A DNA stretch of 64,000 nt, taken from assembly GCA_023422775.1 (NCBI GenBank), contig JAFAGM010000128.1, positions 11,093 through 75,092 on the forward strand. The letters are read 5' to 3'. Position numbers and translations under genes: made by a program. The notes under the pieces are model-generated. The model saw only the letters and a list, made by a program, of their open reading frames with translations. It made no database searches and was not told the origin of the DNA. The DNA comes from Pseudomonadota bacterium. Lineage in GTDB: Bacteria; Pseudomonadota; Alphaproteobacteria; Rhizobiales; Xanthobacteraceae. Shown here piece after piece: positions 25,619 through 34,226 of this stretch (the stretch's first letter is position 1; every line of letters starts with the position of its first letter).

Positions 25619-28384
25619 TTATCCCCGGGCCTTGCCCGCGCTCTTCTTCGCAGGCGTCTTGGATGCAGTGGGCTTCGCCGCCGATGTCTTGGCGGCGGAG
25701 GCGACCGGCGCGCGGGCCTTGCTGACGGCTTCCGATTTCGGCTTCGCGGCCGCCTTCTTCGCCGCCGCCTTCTTGGCGGCCTTGGGTGCGTCGGGATCGG
25801 CAGCCTTTGCGGCGGCCTTCTTCGGCGCGGCCTTCTTCGCTGCAGCCTTCTTGGCGCCGCGCTTCGGCTTGCCGCCGCCCTTGGCGGCACGCTCGTCGAT
25901 CAGCGCGATCGCCTCGGCGAGCGTGATCGTCTCGGGCGTCTTGTCGCTCGGGATCGTGGCGTTGACGCCACCGGCGGTGACGTAGGCGCCGTAGCGGCCG
26001 TTCTTGACCGCGACACCGCCAAGGCTCGGATGCTCGCCGAGCGGCTTGCCGGGATCGGCGCCGAAGCGTCGGCCGCTCGGGCCTTTTGCAATTTTCTCCG
26101 CGATCAGCGTCACCGCACGGTTGAGGCCGATGTCGAACACCTCATCGCCGGCCTCGAGGCTCGCATAGGTCTTCTCGTGACGAACGAACGGGCCAAAGCG
26201 GCCGATGCCGGCGGTGATCGGCTCGCCGGTCTCCGGATGTTTTCCAATCTCGCGTGGCAACGACAACAGCTTCAGCGCCAGCTCCAGTTCCATGTCGCCG
26301 GGCGACATGTTCTTCGGGATGCCGGCGCGCTTCGGCTTTTCGCCCTCGGCATAATCCTTCTGCTCGCCGAGCTGAATATAGGGGCCGAAACGTCCGGCCT
26401 TCACGGTCACGTCGAGATCGGTTTCGGGGTCCTTGCCGAGGACGCGGTCGGCGCTGGCTTCGCTATCGGCGGCCAGCGGGCGGGTGTAGCGGCATTCCGG
26501 ATAGTTAGAGCAGCCGACAAAGGCGCCGAACTTTCCGGCCTTCAGGTTGAGCTTGCCGGTGCCGCAGGTCGGGCACTGCCTGACGTCGCCGCCGTCGGCG
26601 CGCGGCGGATAGATGTGCGGCCCCAGCATGTCGTCGAGCGCATCCAGCACCTCGGAGACGCGGAGATCCTTGATGTCGCTGACCGCGCCGGCAAAGCCGA
26701 TCCAGAAATCCTTCAGCACCTGCTGCCAGGAAATCTCGTTGTTGGAGATGCGGTCGAGCTGCTCTTCCAGCCCGGCGGTGAAGTCGTACTCCACATAGCG
26801 CGTGAAGAAGTTCTCCAGGAACGCGACCACGACGCGGCCCTTGTCCTCGCCGTGCAGCCGCTTCTTTTCGAGCTTGACGTAACCGCGGTCCTTCAGCACC
26901 TGCAGGATCGAGGCGTAGGTCGAGGGTCGGCCGATGCCGAGTTCTTCCATCCGTTTCACCAGCGACGCTTCGGAGAAACGCGGCGGCGGTTCGGTGAAAT
27001 GCTGCGTGACGGCGAGATCCTGCCGCTTCAGCGGTTCGCCCTCGCTCATGGCGGGCAGGCGGCGGGAATCTTCGTCTTCCTCGTCGTCGCGGCCTTCCTG
27101 GTAGAGCGCGAGGAAGCCGTCGAACTTGATGACCTGGCCCGAGGCGCGCAACTCCAGCACGCGAGAGCCCGCCTTCGCCGCGATGTCGACGGTGGTGCGT
27201 TCGAGTTCGGCCGATTCCATCTGGCTGGCGATGGTGCGGATCCAGATCAGCTCATAGAGCCTGGCCTGGTCGGTATCGAGACGGCGGCGCATCTCGGCGG
27301 GCCGGCGCGACAGGTCGGTCGGACGGATCGCTTCGTGCGCTTCCTGCGCATTCTTGGCCTTGGTCTGGTACTGGCGCGGCGCATCCGGCACGTAGGCATT
27401 GCCGTAATCCTCGCCGATCACCTTGCGTGCCTGTGTGATCGCGGAGCCGTCGATCTGCACGCCGTCGGTTCGCATATAGGTGATGAGGCCGGTGGTCTCG
27501 CCGCCGATGTCGATGCCCTCGTAAAGCCGCTGCGCGATCCGCATCGTGTGCGCCGGGGCGAAGCCGAGCTTGCGGCTGGCTTCCTGCTGCAGCGTCGAGG
27601 TGGTGAAGGGCGCCTGCGGATTGCGCCGCGCGGGCCTGGCTTCCACGGTCGAAACCGTGAAGTTCGCCGCTTCGATGGCCTTCTTGAGGTCTTCGGCTTC
27701 CGCGCCGGAGCCGATGTCCAGACGCTGGATCTTCTTGCCGTCAGCGCCGACGAGGCGGGCTTCAAAACTCTCGCCGCGCGGCGTGGTCAGCGTCGCCACC
27801 AGCGACCAGTATTCGCGCGGCACGAATTTTTCGATCTCGAGTTCGCGGTCGCAGACCAGCCGCAGCGCGACCGACTGGACCCGGCCCGCCGAGCGCGCGC
27901 CCGGCAGTTTGCGCCACAGCACCGGCGAGAGCGTGAAGCCGACCAGATAGTCGAGCGCCCGGCGCGCCATATAGGCGTCGACCAGCGCGCCATCGATCTG
28001 GCGCGGCGCCTTCATTGCGTCGGTCACGGCCTGCTTGGTGATGGCGTTGAACACCACGCGCTCGATTTTCTGGTCCTTGAGCGCGCGCTTCTCCTTCATG
28101 ACCTCCAGAACGTGCCAGGAGATCGCTTCACCCTCACGATCGGGGTCGGTTGCGAGGATCAGGCGGTCGGCGCCCTTCAGGGCCTTGGCGATGTCGTTCA
28201 GCCGGCCTGCCGCCTTGGGATCGACCTCCCAGATCATCTGAAAATTGGCTTCCGGATCGACCGATCCGTTCTTGGCGGGGAGGTCGCGGACGTGGCCGAA
28301 CGAGGCCAGAACCTCGTAGGAGGCGCCTAAATACTTATTGATCGTCTTGGCTTTCGCCGGCGACTCCACGATGACGATATTCAT
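25619..28384 (-). CDS. topA: DNA topoisomerase I
   Basis: A 921-residue type IA topoisomerase that relaxes negative supercoils. The TOPRIM domain begins at once (VIVESPAKAKTINKYLG) with DPDREGEAISWH; the active-site Tyr is in GLITYMRTDG (about residue 316). One four-cysteine zinc finger is seen (CPTCG...CSNYPEC, about 598-620), followed by several glycine-rich repeats (KFGAFVG, GRFGPYI, GRFGPFV, GRYGAYV) that are zinc-less copies of the C-terminal repeat. The last 90 residues are an Ala/Lys-rich tail like histone H1, usual for alphaproteobacterial TopA. Confidence 0.97.
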   Translation of the reverse strand: MNIVIVESPAKAKTINKYLGASYEVLASFGHVRDLPAKNGSVDPEANFQMIWEVDPKAAGRLNDIAKALKGADRLILATDPDREGEAISWHVLEVMKEKRALKDQKIERVVFNAITKQAVTDAMKAPRQIDGALVDAYMARRALDYLVGFTLSPVLWRKLPGARSAGRVQSVALRLVCDRELEIEKFVPREYWSLVATLTTPRGESFEARLVGADGKKIQRLDIGSGAEAEDLKKAIEAANFTVSTVEARPARRNPQAPFTTSTLQQEASRKLGFAPAHTMRIAQRLYEGIDIGGETTGLITYMRTDGVQIDGSAITQARKVIGEDYGNAYVPDAPRQYQTKAKNAQEAHEAIRPTDLSRRPAEMRRRLDTDQARLYELIWIRTIASQMESAELERTTVDIAAKAGSRVLELRASGQVIKFDGFLALYQEGRDDEEDEDSRRLPAMSEGEPLKRQDLAVTQHFTEPPPRFSEASLVKRMEELGIGRPSTYASILQVLKDRGYVKLEKKRLHGEDKGRVVVAFLENFFTRYVEYDFTAGLEEQLDRISNNEISWQQVLKDFWIGFAGAVSDIKDLRVSEVLDALDDMLGPHIYPPRADGGDVRQCPTCGTGKLNLKAGKFGAFVGCSNYPECRYTRPLAADSEASADRVLGKDPETDLDVTVKAGRFGPYIQLGEQKDYAEGEKPKRAGIPKNMSPGDMELELALKLLSLPREIGKHPETGEPITAGIGRFGPFVRHEKTYASLEAGDEVFDIGLNRAVTLIAEKIAKGPSGRRFGADPGKPLGEHPSLGGVAVKNGRYGAYVTAGGVNATIPSDKTPETITLAEAIALIDERAAKGGGKPKRGAKKAAAKKAAPKKAAAKAADPDAPKAAKKAAAKKAAAKPKSEAVSKARAPVASAAKTSAAKPTASKTPAKKSAGKARG

Positions 28385-28593
28385 GTCATTCCAATGGCTT
28401 ACGGGAAAAGATAAGGGCGGGTTCCGCGAGACTCGCGGCCCGCCGTTTCGACCCGAACATGGGTGGTGAGGCGGCCCCTGTCAAATCGGCAGATGTCGGC
28501 CACGTAGATTTACGGATCGACTTTATATCTAGGCAGTCGCGAAATGCGTCCTAGAGTTGCGTGCCCAAAGGGATTAATTCTGTGTGATATTGT

Positions 28594-28866
28594 ATGCAAT
28601 TGGATGCAATTTGTTTGAGCAAGGCTGCGGGCGGCCGGAAGCGGAAGGCTTCGGGCAGAAAGCCGGATTCGCCAACCGAAGAGCGTGCGGAACGGGGTGA
28701 GGAGGGTGGCCCGGACGAGGCCGTGGCCTTCATCGCCGAAACTGTTGCCGAATTGGTCAAGCTCGCGGAACGCCACCGGCTTGAGGTGCTCGGTCATCTC
28801 CTCGGTATGGCGCAACTCGAGGCGGAAGAGCGGTTGCGGACCCGAAGCAAGCACAAGCTGTCCTGA
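28594..28866 (+). CDS. Small conserved hypothetical protein
   Basis: A 90-residue protein with a basic, low-complexity N-terminal third (GRKRKASGRKPDS) and a helical C-terminal half (VAELVKLAERHRLEVLGHLL, then MAQLEAEERLRTRSKHKLS). I recall similar short proteins in Bradyrhizobium but no function. The start is uncertain: ATG at 28594 is the first, and an in-frame TTG at 28615 would give MSKAAGG. No strong ribosome-binding site is seen for either. It is divergent from topA and convergent with hxlR. Confidence 0.55.
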   Translation: MQLDAICLSKAAGGRKRKASGRKPDSPTEERAERGEEGGPDEAVAFIAETVAELVKLAERHRLEVLGHLLGMAQLEAEERLRTRSKHKLS

Positions 28867-28881
28867 TTGGATCAGCCAGGT

Positions 28882-29349
28882 TCACGCAGTAGCGCGTGTG
28901 CCGCCCGGCCGCGATTTCAGCGCGGTATCGCCTGCATCCAAAAGCCGTCCGTCCTGCGAATAGAGTTCGAGCTTGCGTACCGGCTGGCCGTTTTCTCTGT
29001 CGACCAGAATGGTGGCAATCTCTTCCGGACGTTCGTCGAATTCCTCGCTCCATTGCCGCAGGGCGACCAGGATCGGGAATACACCGCGGCCCTTCGGCGT
29101 CAGCAGGTATTCCTGATAGGCGCTGCCGTCGGAGGCAGGAGCGGTTTTCAGAATGCCCTGATCTACCAGCGCGCGTAGCCGGACCGTCAGGATGTTCCTG
29201 GCCAGCCCGAGCCGCTTCTGGAATTCGCCGAACCTGCAGACCCCGAACAGCGCTTCGCGGATAATCAGCATCGACCACCAGTCGCCGATCGCGTCCAGCG
29301 ATCGGGCGACCGGGCAGTCGTCGCGTTCAAAGCTCGTCCGTTTCACCAT
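28882..29349 (-). CDS. HxlR family transcriptional regulator
   Basis: A 155-residue winged helix-turn-helix regulator of the HxlR type. The conserved start FERDDCPVARSLDAIGDWWSM with Cys12, the recognition helix region FGEFQKRLGLARNILTVRLRAL and the wing SAYQEYLLTPKGRGVFP are all present. The single Cys at this place is the redox or electrophile sensor in several HxlR proteins (HypR, YodB, QorR). It is divergent from an SDR oxidoreductase gene and a long inverted repeat fills the gap, so it should control that gene in response to quinones or aldehydes. Confidence 0.93.
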   Translation of the reverse strand: MVKRTSFERDDCPVARSLDAIGDWWSMLIIREALFGVCRFGEFQKRLGLARNILTVRLRALVDQGILKTAPASDGSAYQEYLLTPKGRGVFPILVALRQWSEEFDERPEEIATILVDRENGQPVRKLELYSQDGRLLDAGDTALKSRPGGTRATA

Positions 29350-29392
29350 GGGCAGTCTTCCGTTGAAAATGGAGCGATCACGACCTTGTGTA

Positions 29393-29446
29393 GTTGCAAC
29401 ATTAAACTAGAAGTTCTAGGCAAGCAATCTAGTTTAATAATGCAAC
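29393..29446. promoter_or_regulatory. Long operator-like inverted repeat between hxlR and SDR gene
   Basis: Two 19-base arms, 29393-29411 (GTTGCAACATTAAACTAGA) and 29428-29446 (TCTAGTTTAATAATGCAAC), are inverted copies with two mismatches, separated by 16 bases. The right arm ends 14 bases before the SDR start codon and the left arm lies 44 bases before hxlR. The position suits cooperative binding by a dimeric HxlR regulator and repression in both directions. Confidence 0.75.
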
Positions 29447-29460
29447 CATTGGAGATAGCC

Positions 29461-30234
29461 ATGAGGCTCGCGAAGAAGACGGCGTTGATCACAGGGGGCA
29501 ACAGCGGCATTGGGCTTGCGACCGCAAAACTGTTCGTCGCCGAAGGGGCCAAGGTGGTCATCACGGGCCGCAATCAAGCGACGCTCGAAGCAGCGGCAAA
29601 GGAATTGGGGCCGAACGCACTCGCGCTCGTGGCCGACGCGACCGATATCGCGGCGACCGAAGCCGCGATCGGGAAGGGGGCCGACAAGTTCGGCAAGTAC
29701 GACATCCTGTTTGCCAATGCCGGCATCGCCGGAGGCACGCCACTCGGCGGAGCCACCGTCGAGACATTCGAAGAAGTCATCAGCACCAACCTCACCGGCG
29801 TGTTCTTCACCGTGCAATCCGCGCTGCCGCATCTCAACGACAACGCCTCGATCATCCTCAACGGCTCTGTCATCTCCGTGCTCGGAATCCCCGGCTATTC
29901 GGCTTATGGCGCGGCGAAAGCCGGCGTTCGGGCGATGGCGCGGATCATGGCGTCGGAATTGTCGCCGCGCGGCATCCGCGTCAACGTGGTGGCGCCGGGC
30001 GCGATCCGCACCCCGATCTGGGGCGCGGCGATCGCAACGCCGGAAGCCGAAAAGGCCTTTGAAAAACGCATCGCGCTGTCGACGCCGCTCGGCCGCATCG
30101 GCGAGCCCGACCATATTTCGAAAACGGTCCTGTTCCTCGCCTCGGATGATGCCGCGCATGTGCAGGGCCAGGAATTGTTCGTCGACGGCGGTGCGACGGC
30201 ATCTCCGAGCGGCGCGCCGATCTATCGGGGGTAG
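29461..30234 (+). CDS. SDR family NAD(P)-dependent oxidoreductase
   Basis: A 257-residue classical short-chain dehydrogenase. The cofactor motif is TGGNSGIGLA (residues 11-20, TGxxxGxG), the NAG element is NAGIAG, the catalytic Ser is in LNGSVIS and the Tyr-x-x-x-Lys in YSAYGAAKAG. The C-terminal end VDGGATASPSGAPIY is typical of the family. The Arg of TGRNQATLE hints at NADPH preference. ATG at 29461 follows GGAGA. Its divergent HxlR partner suggests it reduces a toxic carbonyl or quinone-like compound, but the substrate is not known. Confidence 0.93.
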   Translation: MRLAKKTALITGGNSGIGLATAKLFVAEGAKVVITGRNQATLEAAAKELGPNALALVADATDIAATEAAIGKGADKFGKYDILFANAGIAGGTPLGGATVETFEEVISTNLTGVFFTVQSALPHLNDNASIILNGSVISVLGIPGYSAYGAAKAGVRAMARIMASELSPRGIRVNVVAPGAIRTPIWGAAIATPEAEKAFEKRIALSTPLGRIGEPDHISKTVLFLASDDAAHVQGQELFVDGGATASPSGAPIYRG

Positions 30235-30260
30235 TTCTACTGCGTTACAGCCGTTCAAAC

Positions 30261-30362
30261 CCTCATCCTGAGGAGCCCGCGAGACGCGGGCGTCTCGAAG
30301 GATGCAGGCCGCAGACCGGGCCTCATGGTTCTCCGAGGGATGCGAAGCATCGTCCGGAGACG
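30261..30362. repeat. Dispersed repeat, CCTCATCCTGAGGAGCCCGCG type
   Basis: CCTCATCCTGAGGAGCCCGC with the hairpin CCCGCG-aga-CGCGGG, GTCTCGAAGGATG, GGGCCTCATGGTT and further short stems. This wording is a well-known intergenic repeat in Bradyrhizobium as far as I recall. It fills the gap between the convergent SDR and TonB-like genes. Confidence 0.75.
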
Positions 30363-30387
30363 CGTCTTACTTACTTCGCAGCACGTC

Positions 30388-30810
30388 CTAATTGCGGGAT
30401 TGAGCTTGGCGCAACTGGCAAGTGCTAGGCATCCCATCACGGCGATAAAGGGGATTCAACACGAGCGGTAGACCGAAGCTACGCTTTGAGACTCCTGCGG
30501 GACGAGGAGGAAATGGCTGAGCGCGTTGAACAGTCATGACTGCCGCTCTGTCAAACTCGGGCAATCCGCTGCTCTTGGCGACGCGAACGAAAGTCAACAC
30601 TCCATCCTTGTCAAAATCAAATCTGACGAAAGCCGTCCGTACCCGGCAATCGGTATTTGCCCGGTTTGGGTAGACTTTGCTTACGTCCAACCTTCGCACA
30701 AGCTCCGCCACGTAATCAGCAGGCAGTGTTTGTTTTCTCGCTGCAACTACGTCAGTACATTGAAGCCAAACAAAAGCGATCACCAAAACAGTACCGACAA
30801 TGCGCATCAA
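30388..30810 (-). CDS. TonB C-terminal-domain-like periplasmic protein
   Basis: A 140-residue exported protein: an N-terminal hydrophobic signal or anchor (MRIVGTVLVIAFVWLQCTDV) followed by a TonB_C-like domain (YVAELVRRLDVSKVYP, then TAFVRFDFDKDGVLTFVRVA and FDRAAVMTVQRAQPFPPRP). The Pro-rich spacer of true TonB is missing, and no ExbB/ExbD or receptor gene is nearby, so it is likely a stand-alone TonB-like protein, not an energy transducer. Confidence 0.75.
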   Translation of the reverse strand: MMRIVGTVLVIAFVWLQCTDVVAARKQTLPADYVAELVRRLDVSKVYPNRANTDCRVRTAFVRFDFDKDGVLTFVRVAKSSGLPEFDRAAVMTVQRAQPFPPRPAGVSKRSFGLPLVLNPLYRRDGMPSTCQLRQAQSRN

Positions 30811-31041
30811 TCTAACCCTTAATTCATTCGCTCATACAATCAGAGCTTGCCGAGAGAGGCAAGAGAACCAAGAGAAAAGTGTGCGGCCCTATCGACTTGC
30901 TCAGATCGAGAGAGCTCTGACGCTGGACATTTGTGGGCGCGAGAGCCCCCTTCGGGTCAAAAGCGCCGTTCGGAGTGTCCGCCAGCAACTTCCAGTTTAC
31001 CCCAATTAGGAGACCATTTCAGCGCCTAACTGGACTTCGCG
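30811..31041. other. Intergenic region upstream of the TonB-like gene
   Basis: No gene seen. The part 30918-30990 (GCGAGAGCCCCCTTCGGGTC, AAAAGCGCCG) resembles a decayed intergenic repeat common in Bradyrhizobium, but I cannot align it from memory. Confidence 0.35.
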
Positions 31042-32160
31042 TCAGACCAGCGACACCAGTCCGCCGCCGTGACGCTCCAGCCGTCCGGCGAGTTCGAGTT
31101 CGAGCAGCACGGTGCGCACGGTGGCTGGCGAGGCGCCCGACATCCGGATCAGGTCGTCGAGGCTGATCGGGGTCGGCCCCAGCAAATCCACGATTGATGC
31201 GCGCTCGCTCGCACCGGTGTCGAAATCGAGCGGCTCTTCGTCGCCCTCGCGCGCACCGAGCATGATCGGCCGCTCCATGATCGGCGCCACGGCGTTGATG
31301 ACGTCGGAAGCCTCCGTGGTCAGCGTCGCGCCCTGCTTGATCAGGTCGTTGGTGCCGGCGGCGCGCGGATCGAGCGGCGACCCTGGCACCGCAAACACTT
31401 CGCGTCCCTGTTCGGCCGCCATCCGCGCCGTGATCAGCGAGCCCGACCGATGTGCGGCCTCTATCACGACGACGCCGAGCGATGCGCCCGAGATCAGGCG
31501 GTTGCGGCGGGGAAAATCGCGGGCGCGCGGCGAGTGGCCGAGCGGCATCTCGGAAATCGCGCCGCCCGTTTCGAGCAGCGCGGCCAGCAGATCCTCATGC
31601 TCCGCCGGATAGATCCGGTCGTGGCCGCCGGCCAGCACCGCGACCGTGCCGCTTGCGACCGTGGCGCGATGGGCGGCCTGATCGATGCCACGCGCCAGCC
31701 CCGAGATCACGAGAAAACCGGCATCGCCGAGATCGCGCGCCAATTGGCTTGCGAATTTCAGGCCGGCGCCCGATGCGTTGCGCGATCCCACGATTGCAAT
31801 CATCGGCCGCATCAGCGTCTCTGGCGCGCCGCGCACGCCGAGCAGGGGCGGCGCATCGTCGAGCGTCGCCAGCCGCGGCGGATAGGCGGCTTCGCCGGGC
31901 GCGACCAGTGCGATGCCCATCCTTCGGGACATAGCGAGTTCGGCCCGCGCTTCTTCCTCGCCGCAGATTCGCCCCGAACGATGGGCGCCGCCACGCCGCG
32001 CCAAGTCGGGCAGTCGTTCGAGCGCCATGCGCGCGTCGCCGAAATGGCTGAGCAGCGAGTTGAAGGTTCGCGGTCCGACATTGTCGCTACGGATCAGCCG
32101 CAGGCGGTCGAGACGTTCTGCGTCGGAAAGCTGGAGGGTGTTGGGGGGCCGGTCATACAT
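31042..32160 (-). CDS. dprA: DNA processing protein DprA
   Basis: A 372-residue DprA, which loads RecA onto incoming single-stranded DNA during transformation and is conserved even in species not known to be competent. Order: N-terminal SAM-like part (LSDAERLDRLRLIRSDNVGP), Rossmann fold (MIAIVGSRNASGAGLKFASQ, VISGLARGIDQAAHRA, IEAAHRSGSLITARMAAEQG) and a C-terminal winged-helix domain (ISLDDLIRMSGASPATVRTV). The start at 32160 was chosen because upstream codons run into the divergent amidase gene. In related genomes it normally lies directly beside plsY; here an amidase gene on the other strand separates them. Confidence 0.94.
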   Translation of the reverse strand: MYDRPPNTLQLSDAERLDRLRLIRSDNVGPRTFNSLLSHFGDARMALERLPDLARRGGAHRSGRICGEEEARAELAMSRRMGIALVAPGEAAYPPRLATLDDAPPLLGVRGAPETLMRPMIAIVGSRNASGAGLKFASQLARDLGDAGFLVISGLARGIDQAAHRATVASGTVAVLAGGHDRIYPAEHEDLLAALLETGGAISEMPLGHSPRARDFPRRNRLISGASLGVVVIEAAHRSGSLITARMAAEQGREVFAVPGSPLDPRAAGTNDLIKQGATLTTEASDVINAVAPIMERPIMLGAREGDEEPLDFDTGASERASIVDLLGPTPISLDDLIRMSGASPATVRTVLLELELAGRLERHGGGLVSLV

Positions 32161-32278
32161 GCGGGTACAGCTTTGCCCAACCTGAGATTGCAAATCAACC
32201 TGTTTGATTGGGACGGGTGTCGCGCTTGCTCCATGCCGGGGCGCTTCGTAACCTGCCTCCCCATCACAGGAAGCATCC

Positions 32279-33517
32279 ATGATCTCGCTCGCCGACCTCC
32301 AGCGCCGCATCGATGCCGGCGATCTCTCCGCCGCCGCCGCGATCGCGCAATCGCGCGAAGCCATCGCAGCACACGAAAAATCCATCGGCGCCTTCGTCTG
32401 CCATGACCCGAATGTCCGCGCGCAAAGCGCCGGATCGCTGCGCGGGATTGCGGTCGGCATCAAGGACATCATGGACACACAGGATTTCCCGACCGAAATG
32501 GGCTCGCCGATCTACCGCGGATTTCGGCCGCGCGGCGATGCGGCCGTCGTCATGATGCTGAAGCAGGCCGGCGCGAGCGTCATCGGCAAGACCACGACGA
32601 CGGCGTTTGCCTCGCTCGATCCGACCGCAACGCTCAATCCGCGCAACCACGGCCACACACCCGGAGGATCGTCGTCCGGCTCCGCCGCCGCGGTGGCCGC
32701 CGGCATGATCCCGCTTGCGCTGGGCACGCAGACCGGCGGCTCGGTGATCCGCCCGGCATCGTTCTGCGGCGTGGCCGCGATCAAGCCATCCTACCGCCTG
32801 CTGCCGACGGTTGGCGTGAAATGCTATTCGTGGACACTCGATACGGTCGGCCTGTTCGCGGCCGGCGTGGACGACGTCGCGCGCGGGCTTTCCGCCATGA
32901 CGGGCAGGCCCGAACTGCTGCTGCCGTCCAACATTCCGACACCGCGCGTCGGCATCGTGACGCAGGATTTTGCCGGTGCGCCGGATCTCTCGGGCGCTGA
33001 GGCGGTGCAGATCGCTGCGAAGGTGGCGGAACGCGCCGGAGCCCCGGTGCGCACCTTGGCCTTGCCCGAGATCGTCGCCGAAGCGTGGCGCATCCATGCG
33101 ATCGTGCAGGAATTCGAGGCGCATCGGGCGCTCGCCTGGGAATACCGCGAGAATTACGACGCGATGGCGCCGATAGTGCGCGGAAGGCTGGACGACAGCC
33201 GGGGCACGACGCCGACAGCCTATGACGAGGCGATGGCAATAGCTGACCGCGCGAGGCACGCACTGGAAAAAGTGTTCGAAGATGTCGATGTGCTGCTGAC
33301 CTTGTCGGCGCCCGGCACTGCGCCCAGGGGATTGGCCTCGACCGGCGACGCCCGTTACAACCGGCTATGGACGCTGATGGGCGTACCCTGCGTCAACGTT
33401 CCCGCGCTCGTAGCGGACGCCGGATTGCCGGTCGGCGTGCAGGTGATTGCGCGATATGGCGCGGATGCCGAGGCGCTGGCGGCGGCCCGGTTCGTGGAGC
33501 AGGCGCTGCGATCGTAG
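32279..33517 (+). CDS. Amidase (amidase-signature family)
   Basis: A 412-residue amidase-signature enzyme. The Ser-cisSer-Lys triad is readable: Lys in GIKDIMDTQD (about 62), and the glycine/serine-rich signature GGSSSGSAAAVAAGMIPLALG followed by TGGSVIRPASFCG with both serines. It hydrolyses amide bonds of an unknown small substrate in the cytoplasm. AGGAAG precedes the ATG by 7 bases. It is the only plus-strand gene between dprA and plsY, and looks like a later insertion into that conserved pair. A palindromic repeat overlaps its stop codon. Confidence 0.92.
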   Translation: MISLADLQRRIDAGDLSAAAAIAQSREAIAAHEKSIGAFVCHDPNVRAQSAGSLRGIAVGIKDIMDTQDFPTEMGSPIYRGFRPRGDAAVVMMLKQAGASVIGKTTTTAFASLDPTATLNPRNHGHTPGGSSSGSAAAVAAGMIPLALGTQTGGSVIRPASFCGVAAIKPSYRLLPTVGVKCYSWTLDTVGLFAAGVDDVARGLSAMTGRPELLLPSNIPTPRVGIVTQDFAGAPDLSGAEAVQIAAKVAERAGAPVRTLALPEIVAEAWRIHAIVQEFEAHRALAWEYRENYDAMAPIVRGRLDDSRGTTPTAYDEAMAIADRARHALEKVFEDVDVLLTLSAPGTAPRGLASTGDARYNRLWTLMGVPCVNVPALVADAGLPVGVQVIARYGADAEALAAARFVEQALRS

Positions 33518-33592
33518 GGCGGATTAGCGCAGCGTAATCCGCCAATCTATCGAACGCGATCGGCGGATTACGGCTTCGGCTAATCCGCCCTA
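33515..33592. repeat. Palindromic repeat TAGGGCGGATTAGC
   Basis: TAGGGCGGATTAGCGCAGCG with TAATCCGCC on the left and GGCGGATTA, CGGCTTCGGCTAATCCGCCCTA on the right. The first three bases are the stop codon of the amidase gene. It separates the convergent amidase and plsY genes. Confidence 0.85.
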
Positions 33593-33602
33593 CTGCAATG
33601 GG

Positions 33603-34196
33603 CTACTTCGCCCCGATCCGTCCTTCAGTCCCGGCCTGCAGGCGCTTGATGTTTTCGCTGTGCTTCCAGAACAAGAGCAGCGTCAGCACGACGAACAGCA
33701 GCGCCAGCGCGGGATGGCCGAACCACCACAGGAACAGCGGCGTGACGAAGGCTGCGATCAGCGCCGAGAGCGACGAGTAGCGCGTGGTGACGGCGGTCGC
33801 GAGCCAGATCAGGCAGAACACCACGGCCGCGGGCCAGAACAGCCCGATCAGCACGCCGATATAGGTCGCGACGCCCTTGCCGCCGTTGAACTTGAGCCAG
33901 ACCGGAAACAGATGGCCGAGGAAGGCGCCGAGCGCCGCCAGCATCGCGGCGTAGGGGCCGCCGAAATAGCCCATGATGACCACGGCGAGCGTGCCTTTGA
34001 GCATATCGCCGATCAGCGTCGCCGCAGCGAGGCCCTTGCGGCCGGTGCGCAGCACGTTGGTGGCGCCGATATTTCCGCTTCCGATCGAGCGCAGATCCTG
34101 CGTGCCGGCGAGTTTGGTCAGCACCATCCCGAACGGAATCGAGCCGAGCAGATAGCCGACCAGGAACGCGAGCACGAGGAATGCATCCGTCATCAC
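33603..34196 (-). CDS. plsY: Acyl-phosphate glycerol-3-phosphate acyltransferase PlsY
   Basis: A 197-residue inner-membrane acyltransferase that makes lysophosphatidic acid from acyl-phosphate and glycerol-3-phosphate. The three PlsY motifs are present: GSIPFG at 18-23, GSGNIGATNVLRTGRKG (about 39-55) and FNGGKGVATYIGV (about 103-115). Five hydrophobic segments are evident. It begins ATGATG after GGAGGAA. It follows pyrC by 30 bases and likely shares its transcript (pyrB-pyrC'-plsY). Confidence 0.95.
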   Translation of the reverse strand: MMTDAFLVLAFLVGYLLGSIPFGMVLTKLAGTQDLRSIGSGNIGATNVLRTGRKGLAAATLIGDMLKGTLAVVIMGYFGGPYAAMLAALGAFLGHLFPVWLKFNGGKGVATYIGVLIGLFWPAAVVFCLIWLATAVTTRYSSLSALIAAFVTPLFLWWFGHPALALLFVVLTLLLFWKHSENIKRLQAGTEGRIGAK

Positions 34197-34226
34197 CGTT
34201 CCTCCTGCGACAGCGCGTCCCGCGCG

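Noticed and set aside
25166..28330. A 1054-codon open frame antisense to topA and the end of rnr
   Set aside because: It is the long shadow frame expected opposite G+C-rich coding DNA; its translation is low-complexity (Arg, Gly, Leu, His) with no family resemblance, while topA and rnr are certain.
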